Source of the DNA: Omphalotus guepiniiformis
Taxonomy: Eukaryota; Basidiomycota; Agaricomycetes; Agaricales; Omphalotaceae
DNA: 64,000 nt
Direction of reading: 5' to 3'
NCBI GenBank assembly: GCA_028554645.1
Contig: JAQOOI010000076.1
Location: 1,798,001 to 1,862,000 of the forward strand
The notes under the pieces are model-generated. The model saw nothing but the letters and a program-made list of their open reading frames with translations, did not search any database and was not told where the DNA came from. The position numbers and the translations under genes are program-made. The first letter of the stretch is position 1. Every line of letters begins with the position of its first letter. Shown here one piece after another: positions 14,084 to 24,852 of the stretch.

Positions 14084-15614
14084 ATGCCGCAAACTCTTAC
14101 ATCTAACAAATCCAGTCAGGGCCATGCATCTTCAAATTGGCTCGCATTGCAGAAGGTCAGTACTTCATCCGAAGTGATCAAGACTTATTTGACGAAGTTT
14201 TCAGACGTTAGCGCAATCAGGGAGCAAAGGGAGCAAGAAGAAAGAATTGAATGGACCAGCGAGGAAAAAGCGAAAAATCGAACATCGTGACACTGAAGAT
14301 TCGCAACCTTCTACACAAACACAAAATAGATTCCAAAAACTAGACTCATCCCCCGCCGCGGGTCCCTCGAAGTTGCCTTCAGGTAATGACTTTAAAAATG
14401 GCGAATCAGTGTCCGCTTTAAGAAGCATGGTCAATGGAGAGATTGATTTTACAGAAGCGCAAAAGCTGTGAGTTCGTTCTTGTATACGTTTTGATGAGCT
14501 TCGGATGAATCTGAACGAAAAGTTGTTGTTGAAAGACCAGGAAAATACCTTGCGCTTGATTGTGAGATGGTTGGTGTAGGCATTGATGGAAGTGAATCAT
14601 CACTAGCTAGAGTTTCGTTGGTAAATTTTTATGGAGCGGTGCAGATGGACGAGTTTGTAAGGCAGAGGGAACGCGTGGTTGATTATAGGACGCAGTATAG
14701 CGGTGTTAGGGAATCAGATATGATCAAAGGTGTGTGTCTTTTGAATATCCCCCCCCACAGCTCACAGCTTTGTGTCCGTTTTAATTCTCGGATTTTAGCA
14801 AAACCTTTCGAGGAAATTCAGGCTCGAGTGGCGGAGCTATTAAAAGATCGAATACTTGTTGGTCACGCCGTGCATAATGATCTCAAGGTATGTACCCGTC
14901 CTTCCTTTTTTTTTTTTTGAAGTCTGACGACTCTGACATTAATATCTTCCGTTGGCGGCTCAGGCACTTCTACTATCTCATCCTTGGCCTCTCACGCGAG
15001 ACACACAATACTTTGCAGGGAAACACAAAGTCGTTCGTAGTCGCTATGTCGCCCTTCGGAATTTAGTGAAGCAGGAGCTCGATATCACTATTCAAGGCGG
15101 AGAGCATTCCAGTGTATGTGGTCGTTACATCCATTATAAGCTCCTTTTTCATCTGACTCTTGTATCGTAGGTCACTGATGCGCGCGCAACAATGGCTGTT
15201 TATCGGCTTCACCGGAAAGAGTGGGAAAAAGGCAATGTTAGTGCCCTTACAGCCACTCTGCTCATCAAAACGAAGCCAAAGGTGAGAGAGTCAGCTGAGA
15301 GCGACGAGGAGGAGAAGGAGAAGGAGGAGGAGGTTCGGCAGCGGGAGATTACGGATCGAAAAGGAAAGAGGAAGAAAGCTATACAACATGATGACGATGG
15401 TGAAGACAAAGCAGTTGATATGTCCAAAAAGAAGAAGTCTCACCCGAATACCTTCCCTGGGGGTGGTAGAAAAGGTGTGAGCACCGGTTTGTCGACGGTT
15501 GTTCGACATCGTGGCGGTGGTAACACTGTGAAAGGTGTGCAAAAGACGCCGTGGTGGGAGGAGTTGGGGAGTAGTAGCTCGACAAAGGGTTCAAAAGGGA
15601 CACTCAGGCTGTAA
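14084..15614 (+). CDS. REX4: RNA exonuclease 4 (Rex4), DEDDh 3'-5' exonuclease
   Basis: Nucleolar exonuclease family involved in pre-rRNA processing in yeast. Six exons: 14084-14155, 14205-14467, 14536-14729, 14799-14887, 14964-15113, 15171-15614, giving 403 aa (yeast Rex4 is about 290). The DEDD catalytic set is complete: YLALDCEMVGVG gives D120 and E122, LVGHAVHNDLK gives D204, and HSSVTDARATM gives the His (about 254) and last Asp (259). The N-terminus has a KKRKIE nuclear-localisation patch. The C-terminal ~115 residues are a Lys/Glu/Gly-rich extension beyond the usual family end. The intron at 14468-14535 uses an AAG acceptor, needed to join LPGKYLALDCEM in frame. Confidence 0.95.
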
Positions 15615-15919
15615 ATATTCGGAAACCGTATAAGAGTACTATTCGGGATATGTTCTTATATACTGTCTGCTGTACAATCGCAGCGTTGCTGTTTTCTCGT
15701 GAAATAAGCAGATCTGCTCGAATGATCTTCCATGACAGGTGTCTTTTAGGATGCTCATAGATATTCGTTCGCGGGTTAGCCAGGGGCATCTATTCATTCA
15801 AGAGCTTTAGAACTTCCTGTAAAGCATGTGATACATAAGTGATGAGCATTCCTATGTAGGTCCCATTCGTTTGGAGGTTTAAAGCCCAGGTACCTGGAAG
15901 TTCGCCCACATCGTTGGAG
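15615..15919. other. Spacer between Rex4 and the 123-aa gene
   Basis: About 305 bp; presumed Rex4 3' UTR and promoter of the small gene. No other gene seen. Confidence 0.35.
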
Positions 15920-16384
15920 ATGCACATGTTCGAAAGAGCCAGCCAAATCACTATCAACGGCGGAACTTTGAATAATGTGGGCGGTGATCAACACAATGTG
16001 ACAAATCACACTTACTACAACAAACCATCTACCACCACCACAGGTGCGGCGTCACTCCTTCACCAATGACCAATGACCAATCGCACAGACGATTTTTCGA
16101 CTTCGACTTCAAGCCACTGATAGCGTTTTTGTGCAGAAAATCCTCAAGCCAGCGCTAGAAGAGCATCTTCTGGCGTCAATCCAGGTGATTGTGCCCCTCA
16201 GGCACCGCAGAGTCCCGTCGTACATGTTAAGGATTGGACTTTGGGGCGGCTTTTTCAGTCCATCCTAGAATGGTGGTTGGCGTTCATAGTCGAACGAATT
16301 CTAAAGGAACGTGCCACTATACAGGGGAATGGGAAGGGGGGGGAGGCAAATGACGACCCGGCTGACACGGCGGACACGGCCTAA
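15920..16384 (+). CDS. Small 123-aa protein with INGGT-NNVGGDQHN leader
   Basis: Two exons, 15920-16043 and 16137-16384, joined by an intron (GTGCGG...GTGCAG, 93 nt); 372 nt in frame. The N-terminus MHMFERASQITINGG continues TLNNVGGDQHNVTNHTYYN. From memory, leaders of the form ING-GTFNNV-GDQ-N-H recur at the N-termini of many otherwise unrelated Agaricomycete proteins, including NLR-like ones; I infer family membership from that pattern alone. The second exon is Ala/Ser/Pro-rich and then gives an aromatic/aliphatic helix (WTLGRLFQSILEWWLAFIVE) ending in basic RILKER and an acidic tail, so it is probably membrane-attached or amphipathic. No long single ORF covers it because the intron breaks the frame. 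Start could also be the Met at 15926. Confidence 0.65.
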
Positions 16385-19300
16385 GAGAGACGCAGAAGGG
16401 AGACAAAGATAGATTTGAATGGCAGGTTCGTGACAGTGTGCTGGTAATGAAGTGCGTTTAGACAACACAGATTGATTTTTAGATTTAGACGCACATCGGC
16501 GCCTAAGTGAATCCGAAGACTAACTTAACTGTATCTTCAGTATTGACGCTCGCGATATATATACCCTTGATTATTCGCAATCGCAATCGCAGTTCAGTGT
16601 ATCGTGTATCCCCCACCGGTCGGTTTCATATGAGGTCGCGGGGAGCCAGGACCAGCGGGACATGTATTTCACTCCCTCGACACACAAAAAGTGCAGAAAC
16701 CACCTAGCAAAACCTATAGAACAACTTTATACCACGTAAGTAAATCTTTCCCATGTTGATCCGGACTATATTCAAGTCGGATTTTGTGAAAACGTACACG
16801 TATGTGGGAGTATGGAGGTTATGCTGCAAACCACTATGGATAGAGTCCTACTCCAAGCCTGGATTTGTATCACAGTGCTGTGGGCAGCTGCGATCCCCTC
16901 TGCAATCCCGCTCCTCATAAGCTTCCTGCGAACCACAGCGCTCCAAGAGAGTGGAACATTCCGTTCATCCTAGTTCAGCGAGTCCCTCCCTCTTGGGATT
17001 GTTGCGAACCTCAGCGCTCCAAGTGGTTGAAAAATCGAGGATCCGTTCCTCTCATATTCCCATGAGCAAGTTTCCACGGCAGGCAGCGCCCGCCGCTCTG
17101 TCTTCTTGTATTCTCCCGATCCCAAGGCATGAGCTATTCGGGGACCAACTCCATGATTCGTTTTATTAGTAGTCGGGCGCCATGGAACGAACAAAGAGAA
17201 ATTGAGGGCCATACGGAAACTTGAACGCCTTAGACGCCTGGCGCAAGACATGATCAGATCGACGACGCCTTGTAGTTCGATAATGATTCGGTTTGCCAAC
17301 ATAGTACACCATCCAAATGAAAATTAATCCTCAGACCAAGTCAGATGGTGTTAGTGGTACGGTGTGAATGGACTCACCGAAAACCTAGGTATTCCTTCTC
17401 AAGCCACCGACGACGTTAGCTTGCGCTCCAAGGGCGTCATTTCTGAGTAATTCCCAAGGTATCAAAATAACAGTGATAGTGTCGTGCATGTATGCATGCA
17501 CCGTTTTGACCTACAGACCAGCTAAAACAGGCTAAAACCCATGAGAAATACCTTGTGCGCATATAGGTTGAAAACAGACCTATCTTCAGAAACTTTAGTA
17601 CGTCACTCAGAGTCAGGACGAACAATTTCATGGTTGAGAGGCCTTTAATACAACAGCTCCCTTCCAAGATGTTGATAGTCATTGTGTATGCACAGGGACA
17701 TGCTGCGATTTGAGACCCCGCGACGATGCGATGAACATGATGCTACTTATGGAAACCTGCACGAAAGACCTCGACAGTAATGAGCGAATAATGAGCAAGA
17801 AGAAAATTATGAAGATGATTTCAAATATTCAAGAGCAAGTCTGAGCAGGTTCGCATAAAAACACGACAAAATGCTACGCGGAGATATGCTAAGGTCTTCA
17901 TTGCCAACTCGGAACAATTTAGTCATACGGTTCACACCAAGCACTTTCTTTACGACCGCTATCATGGCCTTTCAAACATCACCATAGTCAGCCGGACACC
18001 TCAAGAGAGTGGTATTGGCCTTACGGCGCCTCTGGGTCTGCCCGTTGCTCTCTTGCTGGCTCTATTGACTCTTTATCGGTTCCCGGATTCGAGTCGTAAT
18101 CGTGCTTGTGAATAGAGTCGTAACAAACCAAGACCCCAGCGGCTGCGTTGATGACTAGGCGCCTACACTCAGCATTCTGCGTTCGACGTTCAAGTGGATG
18201 AGAGGAGACTTACAGCAGTGGTCGTGGTGTTTATCTCTGACGTCGTTCTCCTGCTGTCTGCAGACACCGAAACTGCCTCATTCCGGCGGACAGGGATTTG
18301 ATACTATCGCGGCGGCTATGAGACTGAGAGACGAGATAGAGGCGAGTTTGAATTGCATCGAATAGAATAGCTCAGAACAGAGAGCTGAACGACTGAAGAA
18401 TGGGAGCCCTTCGGATGAAGAATTGAGCTATGAGCTGTTATGCTCGTATGCGCATTTTCGAGCTCGTCTTGGGATATGTCAACAGAGTCCCAGACAACAC
18501 CGTACAAGACAAGTTTGGATTTATGTTTCGGATGGGGAGGTTGGCTAGGTTGGCTCGTTTTGAAGAGACTGGAGGTTTCAGGCTTCACACATGTCGGGAG
18601 TAACACAAGGGGATCCGAAGCTGGCAAGAGAGACATCGAGGAATATGATTGATTGTTTTCGACTTGATCAAACCTGCCAGTGACCCTGTTCTTTCATCCT
18701 AAGTGTAAGTCGCCGGGCCAAAGAAGACATTCGACTTGTGGTTCTGAAGATGATTGTTCCTATGACGGCGTCAATGTTGTAGTAGGTGGCCAAGGCTCGC
18801 GACAATACACGGAAAGCAGCGTCACGCTTCGTAAAATGACAAGGTGCAAATTTAAATTTCAATACGTCGTAGCTGTTGTCCCAGATTGTAGACAGTAGTA
18901 AAGTGAAAAAGATAGAGGAGCGATCGCAGCAATGTTAGGAGCAAAGGCAAGGCAAAAACAGAGTCGGAAAAACCGTCGCGAGGTGGTGACAGTGGAAAGA
19001 GTAGTGAAAGAGAGAGCCGAAGAAGTTGAGTACTTCAGGTGAGTAAGTCAGAGAAACAAACAACTTTCGAAAACAGCAAGGCAACATTCACTATTACTAT
19101 TTCTCATGGAGAGTTTCTTAGTGATTGAGAGGATCCCTCAGCAGTGGTGAATAATGAAAAACAAAAACAGGAGTTGAGATTCTTGTAAGTACAAGCGAAG
19201 AATTTCTTTCCTAATACGTATGTATCTAGGGTTAGGGTTAGCACCGCCGAGGGGCGAAAAAAAAGGAGCCCACCCAGCCAGAGTGGCCGATGTGGGACAG

Positions 19301-19622
19301 GAAAATATTGAGACGGTGCATAAGCCTGAGCCCATACAAACCGCAGACACCCTCTGTATGGACAAGGTCGCCGTGCTATGAAGGATCTCCACGGCCCACA
19401 AACCGCGGTACGGGAAGGGGCTTGTGCCATCAAGGTAAGTATGAGTTGTTCAGTTGTCTTCGAGGTCCTTATATACCTCTAGGTATGGCGCACGGACCAA
19501 ATGCATCACGTGCGATAAATGTGCAGCTTCCAGCCAGCGGGCCGCTGGCGCTAATCGCGTCAGAATTCTCTCATCCAGATGGGATATCATTGTTTGAATC
19601 TTTCCTCTCGTCGTCGGCCACG
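16385..19622. other. 3.2-kb region without a convincing gene
   Basis: Scattered short ORFs on both strands show no recognisable domain. Notable pieces are a 53-aa hydrophobic ORF (16812-16973, plus), a near-duplicate of GCGAACC-CAGCGCTCCAAG at 16928 and 17005, a Met-less open stretch with a hydrophobic helix (17819-18114, plus) and a short telomere-like repeat (19227-19241). The last few hundred bases must hold the carrier-gene promoter. It may contain decayed genes. Confidence 0.4.
19227..19241 (+). repeat. Short interstitial telomere-like tract
   Basis: TAGGGTTAGGGTTAG, about two and a half TTAGGG units, the fungal telomere sequence. Too short to be more than suggestive. Confidence 0.4.
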
Positions 19623-21293
19623 ATGACGGCAAATAACTCTAGCTGGAAAGCAACGATAAATGAACTCATAGCTGGCAGTGTAGGTGGCGCAGCCCAGGTA
19701 TTGGTTGGACACCCGCTAGATACTGTCAAGACTCGTGCGCAGATTGCACCTAGTGAGTTTTTGTTGTACTATAGCATTTCTTCTGATGTTCATGATTTTC
19801 GCCAGAGGGCATGTTTGTGAGCTTATCGGATTCATGCGTAACTTGCTGTCCGCTCAGTTTATGTTCGTAGAAAGGCCCTATAGATATCTTGGCCCAAACA
19901 TTGCGGAAGGAAGGTTTCTTTGCCTTATACAAAGGTGCGATATCACTCAAAAACGTCTTTTACATCTCATAAGCTTACTTATCTTTATAGGGATGTTAAG
20001 CCCCCTCCTTGGAATCGCAGGAGTAAATTCTCTGTTATTCGCCTCATACGGAGTTTCGCGACGAATTATATCTCCTTATCCTCAACTAACACTACCACAA
20101 ATTGCTGCAGCAGGCGCCATGGCAGGAGCTGCTAATGCTATCCTTGCCAGTCCAGGTTCGTCACGCAGCTTATGCTTGCTAGTAAAAAGGCTGAGCATCA
20201 GATTCACATCGCAGTGGAAATGTTCAAGGTTCGCATGCAGGGTCAGTACGGCGGCAAGGACGACCAGAGATTGAGGGTGGTCGCTCGTGAAATGTGGAAG
20301 GAATGGGGCTTCCGGAAAGGTGTCATGAGGGGATACTGGGTGTGTGTCTCGAGCGACTCAACTCCATTTATTCCATGTCACTAACCTCATTCAAGGTTAC
20401 CGTTGCGCGCGAGATTCCTGCGTATGCAGGGTGCGTGCTCACCCTCATATTCCAACGCATATACTCATACCAAGGCTGATTTGGATAGGTTTTATACTGG
20501 TATGTTCTTCCTTGAGTCTGTCCCCCGTGCTGTCAGTTAATGCGTCTCAGCATATGAATTCTCAAAACGACAGTTCGCCTCCATATATGGCTCACAGATC
20601 CCTGTATGGGCGCTGCTAGCTAGCGGATCAACAGGCGGCGTGCGCATCCTTCACTTTTGTAACTTCGTATCTTGAAGTCTGACTTGACTACTCTCTCAGA
20701 TCGCGTATTGGTTATCCTCCTATCCACTTGGTTCGTTTTTCATGCACTTGCGGTTTTGTTACAAAACTCTCAACGGTACTCACACGACCCTCTGCATACT
20801 CATCATTTCAGATGTCATCAAATCTCGAATCCAGCTTCGTAAAACCCCGCCAACGGGAACGCCTGTTCAATACATCGCACACGAGTTCAAGACTATCTTA
20901 TTAGAATCTGGAGTGTGAGTGTGTTTTGCGAACTACTCTCGAAGAACTTTTGATTGAAACGCCTTGCGTCTATAGTAAAGGTCTATTTAGAGGCCTTTCA
21001 CCATCATGTGAGTTCTCGTTACTGCTTCATAGCTAAGATCATGAATTTGATGGATCTATGATGCGCGCCCCCTTTCCTATCTCAAAAAAAGTGCTGCGAA
21101 GGTCCGTTTATTGTATCTTGTTCATCCATACGCCAGCTAACGAGGCGAATTTAACAGTATACCAGCAGCTGCGAGTACGTTCGCAGCCTTTGAGATAACA
21201 CGAGGTGAGCATCACTGCAGTCATATGTGAAGCAAAGAATTATTCACTGACGTTGGGTCTATAGAATATTTAGCGGAATTTACGGGTGTATGA
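19623..21293 (+). CDS. Mitochondrial carrier family (SLC25) protein, 14 exons
   Basis: Inner-membrane solute carrier of 293 aa, the normal family size. Exons: 19623-19752, 19806-19816 (11 nt), 19871-19934, 19991-20155, 20215-20339, 20396-20430, 20489-20499 (11 nt), 20551-20639, 20700-20730, 20812-20914, 20976-21007, 21092-21101 (10 nt), 21158-21204, 21265-21293; sum 882 nt. All three tandem repeats carry the signature: GHPLDTVKTRAQ, ASPVEMFKVRMQ, SYPLDVIKSRIQ. Other family marks include AGSVGGAAQVLVG and VAREIPAYAGFYTAYEFSKR. The REIPAYAGFY segment and SRIQLR third repeat fit the carnitine/basic amino-acid-like branch, but the substrate cannot be assigned. The three micro-exons are required to keep the frame and conserved residues (KGMF, GFYT, SLLRS). 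Confidence 0.92.
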
Positions 21294-24200
21294 ATACCGA
21301 CTTATTTGATGATTTTACCCCAATATACTATCTCACCGATATATCCGGGATGATAGCACTTCGGTCTCTAGTAAATGCGGGTCGTTTTCGAACCTAGGAA
21401 TCGAATGCTGTACCCTGACAGCCCACTGTCTGCAAGCTCACATTCATGCTGGCTGACTTCTCTCGCGAAATGTCACGAACATGTGATTTGTGACACCGAC
21501 AAGCATAAAGCATCGAGTCCGACGTGTCGTGCTGGACGGGCTAGACGTGTGTGGTCATGAGTTTTGTTCGGCCTGCAAGATTCAAAAACAGACCTTTATC
21601 ATCATGATGTTCTTGAATGGAAGGAAGGGACGAGGACCCAGTGCTGCAAGCGCAGAAGTGCTAACACTGCGTTCTGGAAGTGGTATCCAGGAGTCACCTT
21701 CAGGTAAAGATTGATGGATAGGGCAGTTAGCCAGGGAACTCTTCGACATATTCAAAGGATCTGTTTGATACTCGGGCTTCTCCCTCGACCCTGCTTGTGA
21801 CTTTTGTCCGAGTCTCAAATCAGTTACTCGGCTTCGCTAAGAACAGAAGGTCAGAATTGCTCAGAATATCCAATGATGATTGTGTCCAGCCTCTAGGCTC
21901 TCTATAAAGGCAGAGGGCTTATGGTGTGCTTAAGAAGCAGATATGCTAACGCAAGCCCTATTGTGATTTTTGCTGCACACGAGCACCGGTATATTAATTC
22001 CCGCTTCAGTTGCCAACAGACGTGGACTCTTACTACCCTACCAATGCCAGCATGAACCTTCTGGAAACTCCTTTACATGCGTGTATTATGATATGGCCGT
22101 CTCCTGCTTTTCTTCAGCGTGCTTATTGTCTCTCAGTCTGCTTTCTCGGTTCATACTCAGGTCAAATCGTAAAAGCATGCGGGGTGAAAATATATCTAGT
22201 TTGGAGTTGCTTTCCATTGCACTTGCTTTAGTTACTTCCATTGTGTTTGATGAGGTTTGACATCACTATCACAAGGTCGAGTTACTTGAAGGAAAGCAAG
22301 ACCATATGCGTGCTTGTCACAGGCGGCTATACGAAGGTATTCTGATGATTCGTTAAACGTTCTGACATGGCGTACTTACTTGAAAAAAATGCCAGAAAAC
22401 GCGTACGATGAGAACCTGAGTCCGCAGTCGCTGGTTTGAATGTTGTTCGCCTTTAGTGAAGCACGGTCCGTCCGCTGTAAGGCCTTAGGGAGTGGTCATT
22501 TGAATCAGATTGCTGTGTTTGAGTGGACAACGTAGAGCTGTCTAGCATCAGAGTTCTTTTGATCTCTGTTACTGTGAGTTGTCGATTCGATGATTCAAGC
22601 AACTCCCATCCAGTCTCGCCATAGGGTCGACAGTTGAAATGGACGAGAGCCTGAGGTAAAACATACATACATATTTGCTATGTTCTTACGACATTTAATC
22701 CCCTATTCACCGCAGATATCCCGCTGAGCTGATGAAACGAAGAGGACCTTCAGTACCCCATTGATCGTCGTCAAGTTCATGTTCTAGTACAGCGCTCACT
22801 AAGCACCTATTAACACACACAATGCGACAGATTGACCTTTTATGACTATCATCGAGAATGTGTAGTTGATTTGATTTTGCCACAGTTGTCAATTGCCCTA
22901 AGAGTACAACTTTTTAGATGAACATCGTCGATGTGTGTATGTATCCATGATTGGGGTCGGAGTTCCGTACCTGGTGGATGCCGGCAGTACCGTACATGGT
23001 CTCCTTACTTCTCTCCAGGCCCGAGGAAGATATGTACTGTAAAAGTCATATGGTGGGAAGAAATTCATTCCGCGTTCGGACATAAGCTGAATAGGATCGC
23101 GTTGTAATTGGGCAGGGTCCTGTCTGGTCCTGTTCGTGGGGTTCCAAGTTCAAGCTGCATAGGCTTATAGGCTTGCATGTGAACACAGAGAAAAAATCTG
23201 GCATTTGGGTATTGTCTATTTTAATGGCCTGTTACAGCGGAAATGATTATCAATTGTTCGAGGTGCAGTCAACGTGTGACTACTTACAGACAGATACAGA
23301 CACGCTTTGAAGGCGCCGATCATAGATCTCCGTGGAATCTCCCCGGTTGGAAGAAAGTCGAGATAAACTCGCTCGAGGCGTGGGATGTCAGCGGGAAAAC
23401 TTGTCAGGTTGACGGTATTGGCCAATGATTCGTTGAGTGAGGCTCTCGCCGCCACTACGCAGTACGTCGTCTCCGTTTCTTATTTGGTGCGGGGAGTTCA
23501 AGGGAGTTCACGGCGCTCACCGTACTAATTTCCGTGAATCTTCAGTTGAGGTAGATATTCTTGCACCACTGCACTCCACAAGGATGATCAAGTGGATCCC
23601 GCGATTTCGGATCAGAAATAGTTCAGAACAGAAATGATACATACATACCTATTTGACAGCTTGAACCGGGACAGAAGAAAGGCGAATCGGATCCACGGCC
23701 TGCGAAATTCATCACAGATGTGTGAAGGCCTTCAAATGATACGACTCGACAGTCGACTGCGCCGGAAGGGTAAGAGGAACGAGCATTTTCAATCCACCGT
23801 GCTCCCAGGCAAAAAAGAAGGCGAAAGCTGCAGAAGGAACGCACCTTGTGTTCATCACTGGGTAAACATGTACGCCAATAACATCACTATAACATCTGAC
23901 GTTCCGTATGAGCCTAAGTGAGTTTAGATCAATGACTTGTAAATTGTAATATGTTGCATATATGATATCCCACCCTGATAATGGAATCCTGGGCGCGATA
24001 TTCCGAAAGGAGAACGATTTTCAATGCTGACTCACTTGACCACGTAGCAAGATTTCGTCGGCGCGCTGGCTTGTTGGCGTACTTGAAAGTGGATATTTTG
24101 ATGGGGGGGCGCTGGAAACGGTCTTAAATTGCGGCCCTGCGGGACCGTACAGTCATCGCAGATCTACTGCTTGGGCTGATGCCGTTATGCTGTAAAAGCA

Positions 24201-24852
24201 CGACAACGTGTCTCATCTCTTTTCATTGAATTTAGAGATGAAACGGCATCAAATGAAGTCTATAGCGTTTAGTGCCCCATCGCATTGAACTAATTGTGAC
24301 TTGGACGTCCCGAACTTTTACAGGTTGATTCAGACCCCTGACTGGGTAGGATACTTGAGGAGGCCGAAAAAAGCATCTGATCCACAGTGCCATTAGACTC
24401 CATTGGACAGAAATCGAAAAGAGAAGAATTCCAGATACCGGCAGTGAAACAGCGTGTAAATTGAGATAAAATTCGATTCTGTCGTGCGAGAAACCTGTGA
24501 CATGATGGTAATTTAGTAGGAAAGGTCAAAAGGTGAACCGTGTCCATCAGATTCAGAAGTGTGGCCAGAACAAACAAAGTCCTCCCGCCACCGTCGACGC
24601 GTCTTATCTTCCAACTTCCATGTTTCTACTCCCCTGCTGCTCTCTTTTAATTGTATTTCCTTCCAGTAACTGAATCTTGAATTTCTGGTATGTTCTTTCT
24701 TTATACTTGTCAACGTCTTATTGAACTTCACACAGTACGAATATCGAATCACGCCCCAGATACGATTTTTGGCGCAGAACCAACTTGAAAACCAGTATTC
24801 ATTGAGGAATATCCCTACTTCTTGACCGAAATCCTTCATTCCAATCGTTAAT
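21294..24852. other. 3.5-kb region, mostly without recognisable genes
   Basis: Apart from a string of exon-like minus-strand pieces at 22.4-23.9 kb (listed separately) I see no supported gene. Short ORFs at 21375-21714, 21970-22260 and 24290-24884 have no family signature. The right end should hold the promoter of the RhoGAP gene. Confidence 0.4.
22450..23880 (-). pseudogene. Possible multi-exon gene or relic, unrecognised
   Basis: Several minus-strand stretches look exon-like and are flanked by plausible splice sites: about 23645-23844 (RSSYPSGAVDCRVVSFEGLH), 23290-23460 (VNLTSFPADIPRLERVYLDF), 23010-23140 (DPIQLMSERGMNFFPPYDFY), 22727-22800 (EHELDDDQWGTEGPLRFISS) and 22457-22654 (ALVHFNCRPYGETGWELLES, stop at about 22455). 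I could not join them into one continuous frame, and I recognise no family. It may be a fast-evolving gene with exons I misplaced, or a decayed one. The start is unknown. Confidence 0.25.

Noticed and set aside
16812..16973. 53-aa hydrophobic plus-strand ORF (MEVMLQTTMDRVLLQAWICI start)
   Set aside because: No family signature, no splice context and no CaaX end as a pheromone precursor would have; too weak to call.
18932..19041. 36-codon charged ORF ending at a GTGAGT
   Set aside because: The next possible exon runs into a stop within a few codons, or requires a 38-nt intron; no homology seen.
19290..19622. Upstream in-frame extension of the carrier gene
   Set aside because: Composition is unlike a carrier N-terminus, and the Met at 19623 gives the standard length.
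21385..21425. TCGAACCTAGGAATCGAATGC as a tRNA T-arm
   Set aside because: It resembles a B box on either strand, but no acceptor or anticodon stem can be built around it.
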